From: Epithemia pelagica
Lineage: Eukaryota > Bacillariophyta > Bacillariophyceae > Surirellales > Surirellaceae
Reading direction: 5' to 3'
DNA length: 64,000 nucleotides
Assembly (NCBI GenBank): GCA_946965045.2
Contig: OX337231.1
Coordinates: 868,001-932,000 of the forward strand
The notes below the pieces were generated by a model. That model made no database searches, was not told where the DNA came from, and was given only the letters and a program-made list of their open reading frames with translations. A program made the translations under genes and the position numbers. Positions 53,573-63,662 of the stretch are shown here, one piece after another. Position 1 is the first letter of the stretch; each line of letters starts with the position of its first letter.

Positions 53573-54555
53573 TTATTGAAACTTTTGCGTACACTCCTCG
53601 CAGTAATCATAGAACTTGGCGGCTGCCTCCATATCTTTGGCGGGCGACGAACACTCGGCAACATCGCAATCGGCATAATACTCTCCCACCACCAGCGTTT
53701 CCGAAGGCAAGGTTGCACAGTAGACAGAGGTTGCTTCTCCTTGTTCGGGAGTCTTGAACGGTTGACTGCGACCACCCATAAACATTTTGACAACCAGAGA
53801 TACCAAGGTCCAGATGGATAAGTGACGAGACAAGTTGGTACGAATCACACCGGGATGTACCGAGACGGCTTCCACCTCATGGCGACGGGAAAATTCCTTG
53901 GCCAGCAAGATATCACCTAGTTTGGATTGCTGGTATTGTACCATGGGATCGTACGACGATGTCTCCGCATTAAAGTTGCGGTAGTAATCCAAATCGACTG
54001 GATTGCCGCCAAAGCCACTGTGGCCCGAGGAGGACAACCAAATTTGTCGTCCCCCGGCGGCCTTGAGCGGTGGCAACAACATACGGGCCAACAGAAAATG
54101 TCCGATACAATTAACTCCCATTTGAGTCTCGAAGCCATCTTCTGTGGCACCTTGTGGGCACATCATTACGCCAGCATTGAGAATGAGAGCATTGAGAATG
54201 AGACCATCCAGTTTGGGATACTTGACAAGACATGGTCAGCAAATGCCTTGACAGACGATAAACTAGCCAAATCCAAGGTAGCTCCACCGTCCACACGATC
54301 GGCCTGATAGTAGTCAAGTTTCTCCAAATCTTGTACAAATTCTTGTTGCAACTTGGCATTTCGACCTGCTACAATCACAGTGGCCTTGGTGGCCAACAAG
54401 GCCTTGGTGGTTTCCACACCAATGCCACTGTAAGCACCCGTTACCAAAAACACCTTGCCTTGATAATCCCCTCCATTCGCCTCCGCCATTTCCATTGCCG
54501 TCAGTTGACTACCCGGCTTGGACGGTTTGGTGGCTGATGATGGCGATGACGACAT
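53573..54555 (-). CDS. Short-chain dehydrogenase/reductase (retinol-dehydrogenase-like) with apparent frameshift
   Basis: Rossmann-fold NAD(P)-dependent oxidoreductase of the SDR family. The 5' frame (ATG at 54555) has the cofactor motif TGAYSGIG. The 3' frame has NAGVMM, LSSSGHSGFG and the catalytic YQQSK. The two frames meet at about 54210: the 5' frame reads SSIP then NWMVSF and stops soon after, while the other frame reads KLDGLILNALILNAGVMM. A single missing A in the CCCAAAC run explains the shift, and the same spot carries an in-frame 15-bp tandem duplication (CTCATTCTCAATGCT twice). No GT-AG intron fits. Either an assembly error or a disabled gene; the rest is intact. Substrate unknown. 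Divergent from the arsenite methyltransferase gene. Confidence 0.75.
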
Positions 54556-55012
54556 GTTGTTGTTCTCCAAGTAACGATCTCGTCTGTTCAATGGAAATGT
54601 GAGAGTGGATTTCCTTGCTCCGACAAAAAGATTCGTTTTGGGCCGTAACCGAAGCTGGTCACGCGGAGTGACATGGCGCGAGCATGCAGCCTTCCGAATG
54701 TTCGTACAACCCATCCGTTGGAAGTTTGAAGTAGCTTTGATACAAAATAAACTTTGTTTATCTGACCTCTGAAAATTAGTCACTTGGTCGCACAAAAGTG
54801 AAATTTTTCGGAAGTTGGTCCTTCCAAGTTCCAACGAAAGGGGTGTCGTGGTCGTGGTGGGGAGGAAAAAGGCCTGACGAAGCGCAAACGCAAAAGGCGA
54901 ACATGGTTGTTTGCACCACCAAGTTCGACGATCGAAGTCCAACGTACAAACTTCCCAAAACACACACTCGAATGCCGAAGATCCGCTCACAACTTAAAAA
55001 TCATATCGCATC
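54556..55012. other. Divergent promoter region, SDR and ArsM genes
   Basis: 457 bp between the two ATGs. The SDR frame extends upstream of 54555 without good start context; I consider that part 5' UTR. No defined site. Confidence 0.5.
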
Positions 55013-56444
55013 ATGGAGCTTCGCCAACAAACGTTGAATCCTTCTCATTGTTTGGCAACATCTGCTGCATCATCTGTATTCTTCCGAACCGTCCTTTTGC
55101 TGGTGTTCTCACAAACTTACCTGGTTCAAGGATTTCAATCTCTCAAGCTCACAAAAGCTCTTACAACCAAAACATCCTCCTCTCTTCTCCAGTCAACCGT
55201 CGAAATGGCTCCCTTGTTTGGTACGTCTTGACAATGACGACGGAGAACGGCGCCACTGTATTGCTTCTAATTTTCTCTCATGTTCTTCGGTCGTTGCTTC
55301 TAATTTTCCACCTCTTTCTCTCTCTTGGAACAACTCGAACGTTTGATTGCTGACGTCGACAGCGGACGAAACTCGTGCCAACGTGCAACAATACTATGGA
55401 ACGGAACTTCAAACGTCGGATGACCTCAAGACCAATGCTTGTTGCACAGCAGGCGCTCCGCCCAAGTATATTCAAGAATGCATCAGCAATCTTCACGATT
55501 CGACCGTTGCGAAGTACTACGGTTGTGGCTTGTGTTTGCCCTCGTACGATTTGACTGGTTGCTCCGTCTTGGATTTGGGCTGTGGTGCTGGTCGTGACGT
55601 CTACATTGCCTCCCAGTTGGTCGGTCCAACTGGAAGGGTTGTAGGTGTTGATATGACCGTGGAACAATTGGAAGCGGCGCGTGAACAAAAAGCTTACCAT
55701 GCCGAAAAGTTTGGCTTTGACAATACCGAATTCCATGAAGGATATTTGGAATCCTTGGCGGATCTCGAAGCCTTGGAGAAGGGAAGCTTTGATGTGATCA
55801 TTAGCAATTGCGTTATCAACCTTTGTACCGACAAACCAGCCGTCCTCAAAGCCTGTTATGATTTGCTCAAACCGGGTGGTGAAATGTACTTTTCCGATGT
55901 TTATGCCAACCAGCGAGTCTCGACCGTCTTGCAAAAGGATCCAACCTTGTGGGGCGAATGTTTGTCGGGTGCCTTGTATTGGAACGACTTTATGAACATG
56001 GCCAAACGAGCCGGCTTTTCCGACCCTCGTCTGGTGGAAGATGCCCCCATTACCATTCAAAATGCTGGTGTCAAAGATACCATCCAACGTGAGGGATTTG
56101 GATCGTTGGAATTCTATTCGGCGACCTACCGTCTCTTCAAAATGGAAGAATTGGAACCCGCATGTGAAGACTATGGCCAGGCCGTCATTTACAAGGGCAC
56201 CATTCCCCGTGCACAGTCCAAATGGCAGTTGGACAAGGGCCATGTCTTTGAAGCGGGCAAGGTACACACCGTTTGTGGTAATACTTGGTACATGCTGGAA
56301 AAGAATCCTCAATTGAAGCCACACTTTGAATTCATTGGGGACTTTTCTCGTCATTATGGAATTTTTGAAGGCTGTGGATCCAGTCTCCCCTACGATGCCA
56401 AGTCGGCCGACGGCACCAGCACCAAGGGATCCAATTGTTGTTAA
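55013..56444 (+). CDS. arsM: Arsenite S-adenosylmethionine methyltransferase, probably plastid (2 exons)
   Basis: SAM-dependent enzyme that methylates arsenite to mono-, di- and trimethylated arsenicals. Exon 1 is 55013-55220, intron 55221-55362 (142 bp, GTACGT...GACAG), exon 2 55363-56444; the product is 429 aa. The SAM-binding motif is DLGCGAGRD. The arsenic-binding cysteines are conserved in spacing: C96 (NACC), C124/C127 (YGCGLC), C219 (ISNCVINL), C269 (WGECLSGALY). The N-terminal ~40 residues form a hydrophobic signal (VFFRTVLLLVFSQTYLVQG) followed by FQSL, a typical diatom plastid cleavage site. The protein ends GSNCC. The start ATG at 55013 is in good context (TCATGG). Confidence 0.92.
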
Positions 56445-56971
56445 ACGAGAATAAAAATTCCTGGAAGAAATCATATTCCAAAACCGGTAGTATCAGTAGG
56501 GACCAAAGTTGATTAGTTATTCTGATGTACTTTCTGTAGATTGCTTCCACATACTTGTGAACCATTACACTTCGACTAATGACCAAGATATGCATCAATT
56601 TGCTGTTTATGTAAACGCGTCTTGTATGTAAGCAGTTCAAGTCATGCTTTTGTCGTTTGACATGTTCTCGTCTCTGTGTCTAGTACTACGGGCGATTTTG
56701 GTTTAGATGAATGTTCGATGAACTCGCATAGGTGCTCTCTCTATCAGAGGATGGGACCTGTGCAAAAAGTCATCTGATTCTGATGTGATACAAAGAGACC
56801 GTCTGTATTCCTCAGCTAGCACCACGATGCGGCATGCATGCCTACAAGCTCGTAGTTAAATATGGGAAGCAAATTACTATGAAGCAGCAGAAATGACTTG
56901 ATCCAAACATACAGAGAAAGGTAACGATCCCCCCAAAACTACAAGGTACATGAGACAGAACAACACTAGAT
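56445..56971. other. Convergent intergenic region
   Basis: About 530 bp between the ArsM 3' end and the 5-phosphatase 3' end; no gene seen. Confidence 0.5.
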
Positions 56972-58738
56972 TCAGCAACAAAACAGTTTCAGCAAGGCCG
57001 AACAGCAATTCGTGTGCTTGCTCCGATCATCAATCGAGATCGGTGTATCGGACTTTTCGATGTCAATCGTGAGTTTGATTCGACCACTTTCCTTGCCATC
57101 TTTGAGCAATGGACGGTCCAATTCGACGGTTGCCGTTTGGGTTTTATGTTTGCCTTCAGTCATTTCTTGCGACACCAATTGTCGAAGATCGAGTGGTAGT
57201 GTGGCCATAAGGTCATCTTTGCTGTTCATATCATAATCCATGAGAGTGACGTACAAAAGTGCTTCAGGACCGACGGGTCCATTCAGATACAAATTGAGTT
57301 GCACGTCCTTGAAGACAGGGTTCAAGGTGTTGGGGATGAACTTGGTTTTGGGCCAATGTTTGTTGAGGGGACTGGTCCATCTCATGTTACCACGATGTTC
57401 CCGATCCGAGGCAATTTGTATATAGTCCCATGTGAGCATAATGTAAGGATCTGATTTGCCAATAAGATCCGTGTCGGGGAGATTGGTGCAGGACATGTTA
57501 CGGAACTTTAAATGGTAGGAACAGGTTGGTTTGGAATCCGCTGGTGTGGCCGCATCGTTGGGAGTAATCGAAAAGGCACCACGAATGGGTTTGTGATCCG
57601 AGGAAGTAAATTGTGGACAGGGTTCATAGGCCAGTGGTTTGAGAAAGCCTGGAGTGGCCGATCGATAGAGAATACGGTCCGTATAACTGGGAGTACGTTG
57701 TTGTTTGTAGGTGAATCCATCCTGTCGCAACACTTTAAAGGTGGGAGAAAAGTGACAGGGAAGTGTTTCAAAGCCAGACAACAAGTCTTTTCGTGCCAAA
57801 CCAGCTTCGAGTTCGTCATAACGGTACAATTCCTTAAAATTACCAGCTTCAATCAATGCCATGGCTCGTTCGACCGATGCCGACGTTTTCTTTTCCCCAT
57901 TGTTACCAAGGCTGGTGCTGCTCCCACCTCGGTCGGGAGATGATTGATGCGCCAATTGGCCAGGTGGAAATCGCGTTCGAAAGTTCAAATCACCCAACAA
58001 AAAGACATGATGACTACTCAAGGTGACATCGTATCGATCGTGTGTTTTGGCCCCTTGCAAAATTTCCACCACATTGTCACATCGAGCTGCATAGTAACTG
58101 TCTCCTTCGTGAGCCGCCAAATGGCACGAGACAAAGCTGAGGCGAGTCGTTTGACGATAGGTCAAACTCATGACGATACCACCTTTATTGGCCAACACAT
58201 GAGCTACGCCAGTATTTTCGCCCGTAATTTTCAAATCCGTCAGGTCGGCCGCCAGGGCATGTCGGCCCATGAGGACGAGACGCATTTGACCACGTTGCGT
58301 TTCGGCAATCAATTTGTATTCTTGACCCAAGGTACTGTCCAGTAACGCGGCCAATTTGGAAATGTCTTTTTTGGTTCGTTCTTGCAAGACTTGCGCATCT
58401 TGTGCATCTTGTGCATCCGTCGCGGCATCCTCTTCTTCGGCAATGTTGGAGTTGGACGCGTCGGCATAACCACTGGTTTCCGTTTCGTCCAGCATGGTAC
58501 TACTGGCCCTTTTGGCAAATCCAGCACTCCAGGTGGATTCTTGCATACCAATAGCGAGCAAATCAAACGAGTCCTTCTGTTCTAAGAGGGACGACGCCGA
58601 TGACAAGGGTGTCACAAGGTTGCACTTGCCCTTGGTAGGGATCCACGCAGCCATATCTTGCAGCGATGGTTCGGCATTCCCCAAATTCGCAGAGCATACC
58701 AAGATTGTCAATTCATGGTCGGATGTTTCGGCTGTCAT
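56972..58738 (-). CDS. Inositol polyphosphate 5-phosphatase with C-terminal C2 domain
   Basis: Protein of 588 aa. Residues ~10-390 form an IPPase/exonuclease-endonuclease-phosphatase domain: ILVCSANLGNAEPS, FDLLAIGMQES, a GENTGVAHVLANKGG substrate loop, FVSCHLAAHEGD, the catalytic FLLGDLNFR, RTPSYTDRILY and SSDHKPI at the end. Residues ~400-560 are a C2 domain (SYHLKFRNMSC, LIGKSDPYIMLTW, TLNPVFKDVQLNLYL, LYVTLMDYDMNSKDD). This arrangement suits a phosphoinositide 5-phosphatase recruited to membranes. The C-terminus ends CCSALLKLFCC, a cysteine cluster that could be palmitoylated (inference). The frame opens with a GTG at 58792; I use the ATG at 58738. An Ala/Asp/Gln tract (DAQDAQDAQ) from a 9-bp repeat lies near residue 110. 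Confidence 0.9.
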   Translation of the reverse strand: MTAETSDHELTILVCSANLGNAEPSLQDMAAWIPTKGKCNLVTPLSSASSLLEQKDSFDLLAIGMQESTWSAGFAKRASSTMLDETETSGYADASNSNIAEEEDAATDAQDAQDAQVLQERTKKDISKLAALLDSTLGQEYKLIAETQRGQMRLVLMGRHALAADLTDLKITGENTGVAHVLANKGGIVMSLTYRQTTRLSFVSCHLAAHEGDSYYAARCDNVVEILQGAKTHDRYDVTLSSHHVFLLGDLNFRTRFPPGQLAHQSSPDRGGSSTSLGNNGEKKTSASVERAMALIEAGNFKELYRYDELEAGLARKDLLSGFETLPCHFSPTFKVLRQDGFTYKQQRTPSYTDRILYRSATPGFLKPLAYEPCPQFTSSDHKPIRGAFSITPNDAATPADSKPTCSYHLKFRNMSCTNLPDTDLIGKSDPYIMLTWDYIQIASDREHRGNMRWTSPLNKHWPKTKFIPNTLNPVFKDVQLNLYLNGPVGPEALLYVTLMDYDMNSKDDLMATLPLDLRQLVSQEMTEGKHKTQTATVELDRPLLKDGKESGRIKLTIDIEKSDTPISIDDRSKHTNCCSALLKLFCC

Positions 58739-59462
58739 GATGATGGTTGTTCGTGTTGTCGTCACAGACCCAACGGAAGTTTCCGTGATCACACTCTCGG
58801 TCCTTGTTTTGGTGTTGTCGCGTTTCTCGCTTGCTCTTTCCAGTCGAAGATCTATCCCCCGGTCTCAAAGCAATTTCTATCTCCGAGAGAAGTCGTCGCC
58901 AAAGAAGAATGAAGGTCACGTTTCGTGGGATGACGTGGCACGAGTTAAATGCTCGGTCAAGCAAGAGCAAGCACCAACGGGCATGCGTGGTCCTGGAGAG
59001 ACGCGCGTGCAGAGACACCATAAAAATATTATTGACTGTGAGTTCTTCATTACTTAGGCAAAAGGCTCGTGCTCTAATTTTTTTTGTCCAAGTAGATCTA
59101 TCGCTCTTCTCGAATCATTTTAAGGTGATAACGCTTTGCCTATGTCAGTTGATATGCGCGACTTTTGTTGCCTGATATGCGCGAAAGTTTTTGCCTATGT
59201 CAGTTCATACGCGCGAAAGTTTTTGCCTATGTCAGTTGATACTGCCTCTCCGTGTAAATTGTCCCACACAGGAGACCTGCCCTCTAGCCTGGTATACGCT
59301 ATTTGCACATGATAGCTTGTCGCTGTTTGTTACTACTTGCTGCTCATTGATTTTGATTGTTGGTTGTAATGAAAGATCAAACACTTTAATCAACCCGCTC
59401 CCAAGCATTATTCACTTTGTAGACAATATCAAGAACAGTCATAACAACAAAATTAAAAAAGC
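58739..59462. other. Divergent intergenic region with short tandem repeat
   Basis: About 720 bp between the 5-phosphatase and HNH genes. Contains the tandem repeat at 59135-59247; otherwise no gene. Confidence 0.5.
59135..59247. repeat. Degenerate tandem repeat upstream of the HNH gene
   Basis: Three or four copies of a ~33-40-bp unit, core TTTGCCTATGTCAGTT followed by (G/C)ATA(T/C)GCGCGA and AAGTTT. Full or partial units begin at about 59135, 59168 (shortened), 59190 and 59223. Each contains a GCGCG palindrome. It ends about 215 bp before the HNH start codon. Confidence 0.8.
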
Positions 59463-60431
59463 ATGGGTGAGGCTTACTTACGGTGGTCGAATGCAGACCG
59501 TGCCGTTCTCAAGCTGATGGAAAATGATGATACGCTAGCTTTGAATAAGCCGTATAATGTAGAGTCGTCGTTGCCTGATGGCTTGAAACTTTTCGATGAG
59601 TCGAATCATCCTATAGAAGGTGCTTCCTTCATCGACATCAAGCAAAGTGACTCTATTGAGTACAATGGAACCCTGTATCGTTTCAATTCCCCTATAGAAG
59701 ATCGACCGAACCTACAAGGTAGGTTGGAAGAACGCAAAAGGAAAAGCCACGTTCTGAAATTGCTGGAGACCGCACAAGACGCCTTTTCGGAAAGCGGAAC
59801 AAGAAAATCCGACCGATTGATAAAAGTAAAAGCCCACGACAACGGCTCCAAGACTTGCTTCCTCTGTGCATCGCAAGACAAGGTTGAAGCGTCCCACGTG
59901 TTCCAGAAATCAGACGTGTCGTTCAGGCAGGGTCAAGAGTTGGCTTACAATACACTGGAGACCCTAAGAGACTGGAGGGACGGCCACAAATGGAGGCGTC
60001 CTTTTGAGATGCACGGATCTATGAATCTAATCTGGCTCTGCCATACTCATAACCTCCAGTTCGACGCGCACAAGTTTTGCCTCAAAATTGATCTGCAAAA
60101 TCGCGCTCTTTTCCATGCCTTCGACAACTCATTTGACGGCCTCGTGGACCAAGCCAATATTCGGCTGCTAGATCCCACTGATGACTACTATGATATGGCC
60201 TATGTTTCAAGGCGGGCTATTGGCATGCGTATTCTGCAGTCACAGGAACGCAGTGGGCGGTATATCGACCATGACAACCTAGATTCATGGAAAGCAATTG
60301 TGGCGCTGAGCAGTGCCGCCTCTGTTGCTGCGCGATCAAACGACGAGACCGAGGAATCTGTTGTCAGTACGGGACAAAGCTCACAGGATTTGGACGGGTT
60401 TGATGGGGCTGCTGCCGAAACGGCTTCATGA
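59463..60431 (+). CDS. HNH-nuclease-domain protein (HNH_2-like)
   Basis: Protein of 322 aa. Residues ~130-208 resemble an HNH endonuclease fold: C132-x2-C135, then EASH with H145, then N188 (MNLIWLC), C193, H196 and FDAHKF with H203. This is the form of HNH_2 (common in fungal and bacterial genomes), where the first cysteine pair and later C/H residues hold structural zinc and H145/N188/H203 would be catalytic. The N-terminal ~90 residues contain a small beta-rich part (SIEYNGTLYRF) without known fold. The C-terminal ~60 residues are Ser/Glu-rich. The role could be a nuclease, including mobile-element or defence use; the gene has no intron and is flanked by repeats and AT-rich spacer. I cannot state substrate. 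Confidence 0.78.
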   Translation: MGEAYLRWSNADRAVLKLMENDDTLALNKPYNVESSLPDGLKLFDESNHPIEGASFIDIKQSDSIEYNGTLYRFNSPIEDRPNLQGRLEERKRKSHVLKLLETAQDAFSESGTRKSDRLIKVKAHDNGSKTCFLCASQDKVEASHVFQKSDVSFRQGQELAYNTLETLRDWRDGHKWRRPFEMHGSMNLIWLCHTHNLQFDAHKFCLKIDLQNRALFHAFDNSFDGLVDQANIRLLDPTDDYYDMAYVSRRAIGMRILQSQERSGRYIDHDNLDSWKAIVALSSAASVAARSNDETEESVVSTGQSSQDLDGFDGAAAETAS

Positions 60432-61373
60432 CATTGTAGAGCAATCTTCAAGGTCTGGTAGATACCATTATCATGCTGGAAGGCTTGAAAGACTTTGACG
60501 TGAATGAAAAGTTTTTGAAGCAGAAACATGCATGTACGAACCTCGCCGCTCTAACTCTAACCTTATGTGATTCATTATTCCCCTCTATTCCCCTATTGTA
60601 TTCCCGCTGACCTTTCCCGTCTATTCAACTAGAGGAAGAACTCATATGGCTTGAATAATTCATCCCAATGGTGGTATCCTGCGGCGGCATACTCTTCCGA
60701 ATGAAACGCGTCAATTACTAAAGAGTGGAAAGCGGATACATACAGTCAGTGCCATTCCTCCTACGGACCAAAGAGGGAGCCATAGCAGACAATGAAAGAG
60801 AGAATGGAGCTTGACCTAGCTGTCCAAACTGTAGCTTCTCGAATGCTAACAATTTATGCCGGACCGGAGGCTCTTCGAGGAGAGGTCGTTGTCTGGATTG
60901 GAAGGGTCGATGTTCACTTTCCCATGTTCAACATGACTGCTCACACCATCAACTCCTCTCTCTACCAGCAAAGGAGAACAGGGGAAACCCTGATCCATTG
61001 CATAGTACTTGAAATCTATATATATGTATTCAGCTGAATTGGAACTTTGATTTTTATTAGTTTCTCCTGTTGGTCGGAACTTTTTGTTCCTAATGCTCCC
61101 AGTTGTTTTTCTCCTTTCTCATTCACTAAATTCGTACATCTTCACTCGGAACTTGTTGGAAACTTACGTTGCAAGCCAAGTAAAGCCCACAGACAACGTT
61201 CTCGTCCATGTTTGCCAGACTGAGAGATTCGAAGACAGCTTCTTGAAAATCAGATGCTGGAAAGAAGGAGGAAGAACGAACTTTCCTCTCCACGGTAGAA
61301 AATCGAACCTAAGGAGAATTGCAGATTCCCAGGCCTTCTTCCAGTCACTGCATATCCTTGCCGGTTGTATCTA
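60432..61373. other. Intergenic region
   Basis: About 940 bp between the HNH and RecN 3' ends. An 81-codon open frame at 60792-61037 has no domain or signal; not called. Nothing else seen. Confidence 0.5.
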
Positions 61374-63662
61374 TCAAGGCACAAGTCCGTTGCGCATCGT
61401 TTGTCCGTCGCGAATGAGAGCATTGGCAAAGGCTTCTGCTTCTTCCATGGCCAAATTGCCCGCTGCCATTCGCGCCAGTTCTTGTGTCCGTTCGGAGGCG
61501 AAAAGACTCTTGACACGAACCCGGGTGTTGTTGCCGTCGACGGCCGAAAGGACCTTTTGTACCACCAGGTGATGGTCCGCCACTGCTGCCACGGCCGGAT
61601 TGTGTGTAATGGCCAAGACTTGTTGTGGATGGTTGGTGTTGTGAGCTTGTTCCAAAAGCATCTTGGCAACCGCCGTCGCTGCATATCCACCCACATGAGC
61701 GTCAATTTCATCGTAGAGAACCAGGACTGGGTGAGGATTCGGAACAATGGCGTGTGTTCCTTCCCCACCACTCTTCATACAAACCAAAGCGACGGATCCA
61801 GGAATGGAGGACTCAATCGCCAAGAGGATGCGGGCCTTTTCGCCCGAACTTGCCACACTGTGTACGTGATTCTTGGTGTCATGCGGAGAGGTTTGGGACG
61901 GGTCCGACTTGAGAAAGTGCACATCGTCCGCCCCAAGGGAGACAAGCTTTTCGGGTGAGGCATCCAGTCGACTGGAATCGATTTGGACGTCAAAGGTAGG
62001 GTCCATACCAAGATTTGGTAGTCGTTGATTCACGGAACTAGTGAGTTTGTCTGCGATGAGTTGACGTTGCTGAGACAGATCCCTACAAGCAGCAACATAG
62101 TCGTTAAATGCTGCTGCTTCCTTGGAAACAAGCTTGTCCAATAAATCAAGGGCTTCGTCGCATCCACTTTGCTCCGCCATCAAAGCCTGGTGACAGGAAG
62201 GTAGTGTAGAAGCCGCTACACCGTGCTTTCTCGCTAAGCTGGCCCATTCGAGCAGAATTCCATCCACCATTTCCATACTGACTGGGCAAACGGATAGCTC
62301 CGCCTCCGAACTCTGAATGAGTCCACCTTCCAGGTTTTGAGCACATCGTTTGGTTGCCTCCTCCACACTGTTGAGCAAATCATGACACTGCTCTGCCGCA
62401 TCCAAAATAGTTGTATCTTCTCCAGCGTCCGATGACTCACAAGCCTCGTTGATGAAGGACCGGGATCGTTCAATAGCTGTGAGCACTGATTCTTGGGATG
62501 ACAGCATTGTGAGTGTGTTCAATGCGTTGTGGGCCGAAACAAGTTTGTGTTCCAAGGAGCGGACGGCATCTCTCAAATTTGTGAGAAGTTTATACACGGT
62601 CGATTCAAAACCATTTTTCTGTAAAGATGCATTGTCCATCCAATCGGATCCAGCAAGTTGATTGCAAATGGCCAAAATTCCCGATTTCTTGCTTTCTAAT
62701 CCATCCAACGATTGGCATAGATTCACAACTCGTTCTTGGAATGTATCCAATTCATCAATCCAATGTGAAAGAAGTTTGGCATCTTCTTCGTTCTCAATCG
62801 AAAATCCCTTTGGGAGGGAACGATTGTCCAAGGAAGCCTGGACCTTCTCGCGCTCTTTTCGAAGGCTGCAGTACGCTTGCTTCTTCTTGATCACATCTCT
62901 ACGTACCACTTCGGGAATGGCGGTATCCAGTATGGAAATGCGAGCATCTAGTTTGGCGAGAGCGTTGGCAGCCTTGGTGCCATCGACAATGGCCACAAGG
63001 GATTGAACGACCGATGCGAGTAGTTGCAAGGTGACCACATGTCCGTTGATTTCACACTTTGATTTGAGACGTAGTTTTCCCGGCGTAGCAGCCTCTTGCA
63101 ATGTTATAGTACGTCTGCAGTGCAATCTCTGGTGTGGTTGCGCCATTTCGGAATCTTCTAGAAGGGACATTTGGTTGGATTTGCAAATGTCCCGTATCAT
63201 GGAGCAATGCGGCTCCTCGAGAAAAAATTCCATTTCGGAAACGATTCCTTTCTTTCCGTGATCTCGACCCAACACTTTGGATGCCTTGCCTCCGCAAAGC
63301 AATTCAATAGCCTTGGCCAACAAGAGTGATTTCCCCGAGCCTGTTTCACCCGTACAAGCGACAAAGGACGACGCACCAGAGCTGGGAAAGTCAATGCGAA
63401 TATCTTGGTTTCCATCGACGCCTGTCACACCCCCCAGATTTCTCGAACTGACCCAGACTACTCGACTCGTTGGGCGGGTGGTCCGTGGTTGAGCATTGAC
63501 AGAAAAGGGAACCACACCCTGGTCCTGGGGCGTGTCATCTTCCGAGAAGAATCGACGCAGCTGTGACCGTTTCGCTCCACCAAACTCGGGTGCCAACGAG
63601 AACCCATGAGCCACCATCCGAAAGAGATACCATACTGTCAGGAAAAGGATGTGTCGTTGCAT
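61374..63662 (-). CDS. recN: RecN-like SMC-family DNA repair ATPase, probably plastid
   Basis: Protein of 762 aa in one exon. It has the arrangement of RecN: N-terminal ABC ATPase half with Walker A GETGSGKS at 105-112, long coiled-coil region (~200-560; two arms around a centre), and C-terminal half with the ABC signature (here SSGEKARILLA, where bacterial RecN has SGGE) and Walker B VLVLYDEIDAHVGG, followed by VLAITHNPAVAAVADHH. The block EINGHVVTLQLLASV corresponds to the RecN segment after the first half. RecN acts in double-strand-break repair in bacteria. The N-terminus is a hydrophobic signal (ILFLTVWYLFRMVAHG) followed by FSLAP, the diatom plastid motif, so it probably works on plastid DNA. 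Confidence 0.88.
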   Translation of the reverse strand: MQRHILFLTVWYLFRMVAHGFSLAPEFGGAKRSQLRRFFSEDDTPQDQGVVPFSVNAQPRTTRPTSRVVWVSSRNLGGVTGVDGNQDIRIDFPSSGASSFVACTGETGSGKSLLLAKAIELLCGGKASKVLGRDHGKKGIVSEMEFFLEEPHCSMIRDICKSNQMSLLEDSEMAQPHQRLHCRRTITLQEAATPGKLRLKSKCEINGHVVTLQLLASVVQSLVAIVDGTKAANALAKLDARISILDTAIPEVVRRDVIKKKQAYCSLRKEREKVQASLDNRSLPKGFSIENEEDAKLLSHWIDELDTFQERVVNLCQSLDGLESKKSGILAICNQLAGSDWMDNASLQKNGFESTVYKLLTNLRDAVRSLEHKLVSAHNALNTLTMLSSQESVLTAIERSRSFINEACESSDAGEDTTILDAAEQCHDLLNSVEEATKRCAQNLEGGLIQSSEAELSVCPVSMEMVDGILLEWASLARKHGVAASTLPSCHQALMAEQSGCDEALDLLDKLVSKEAAAFNDYVAACRDLSQQRQLIADKLTSSVNQRLPNLGMDPTFDVQIDSSRLDASPEKLVSLGADDVHFLKSDPSQTSPHDTKNHVHSVASSGEKARILLAIESSIPGSVALVCMKSGGEGTHAIVPNPHPVLVLYDEIDAHVGGYAATAVAKMLLEQAHNTNHPQQVLAITHNPAVAAVADHHLVVQKVLSAVDGNNTRVRVKSLFASERTQELARMAAGNLAMEEAEAFANALIRDGQTMRNGLVP

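Noticed and set aside
54160-54230. Intron joining the two SDR frames
   Set aside because: No GT-AG pair restores the reading frame without removing conserved residues; a one-base shift explains it better.
55278-56474. 398-codon open frame on the minus strand
   Set aside because: Lies antisense to the arsenite methyltransferase exon, which has clear family motifs; the antisense protein shows none.
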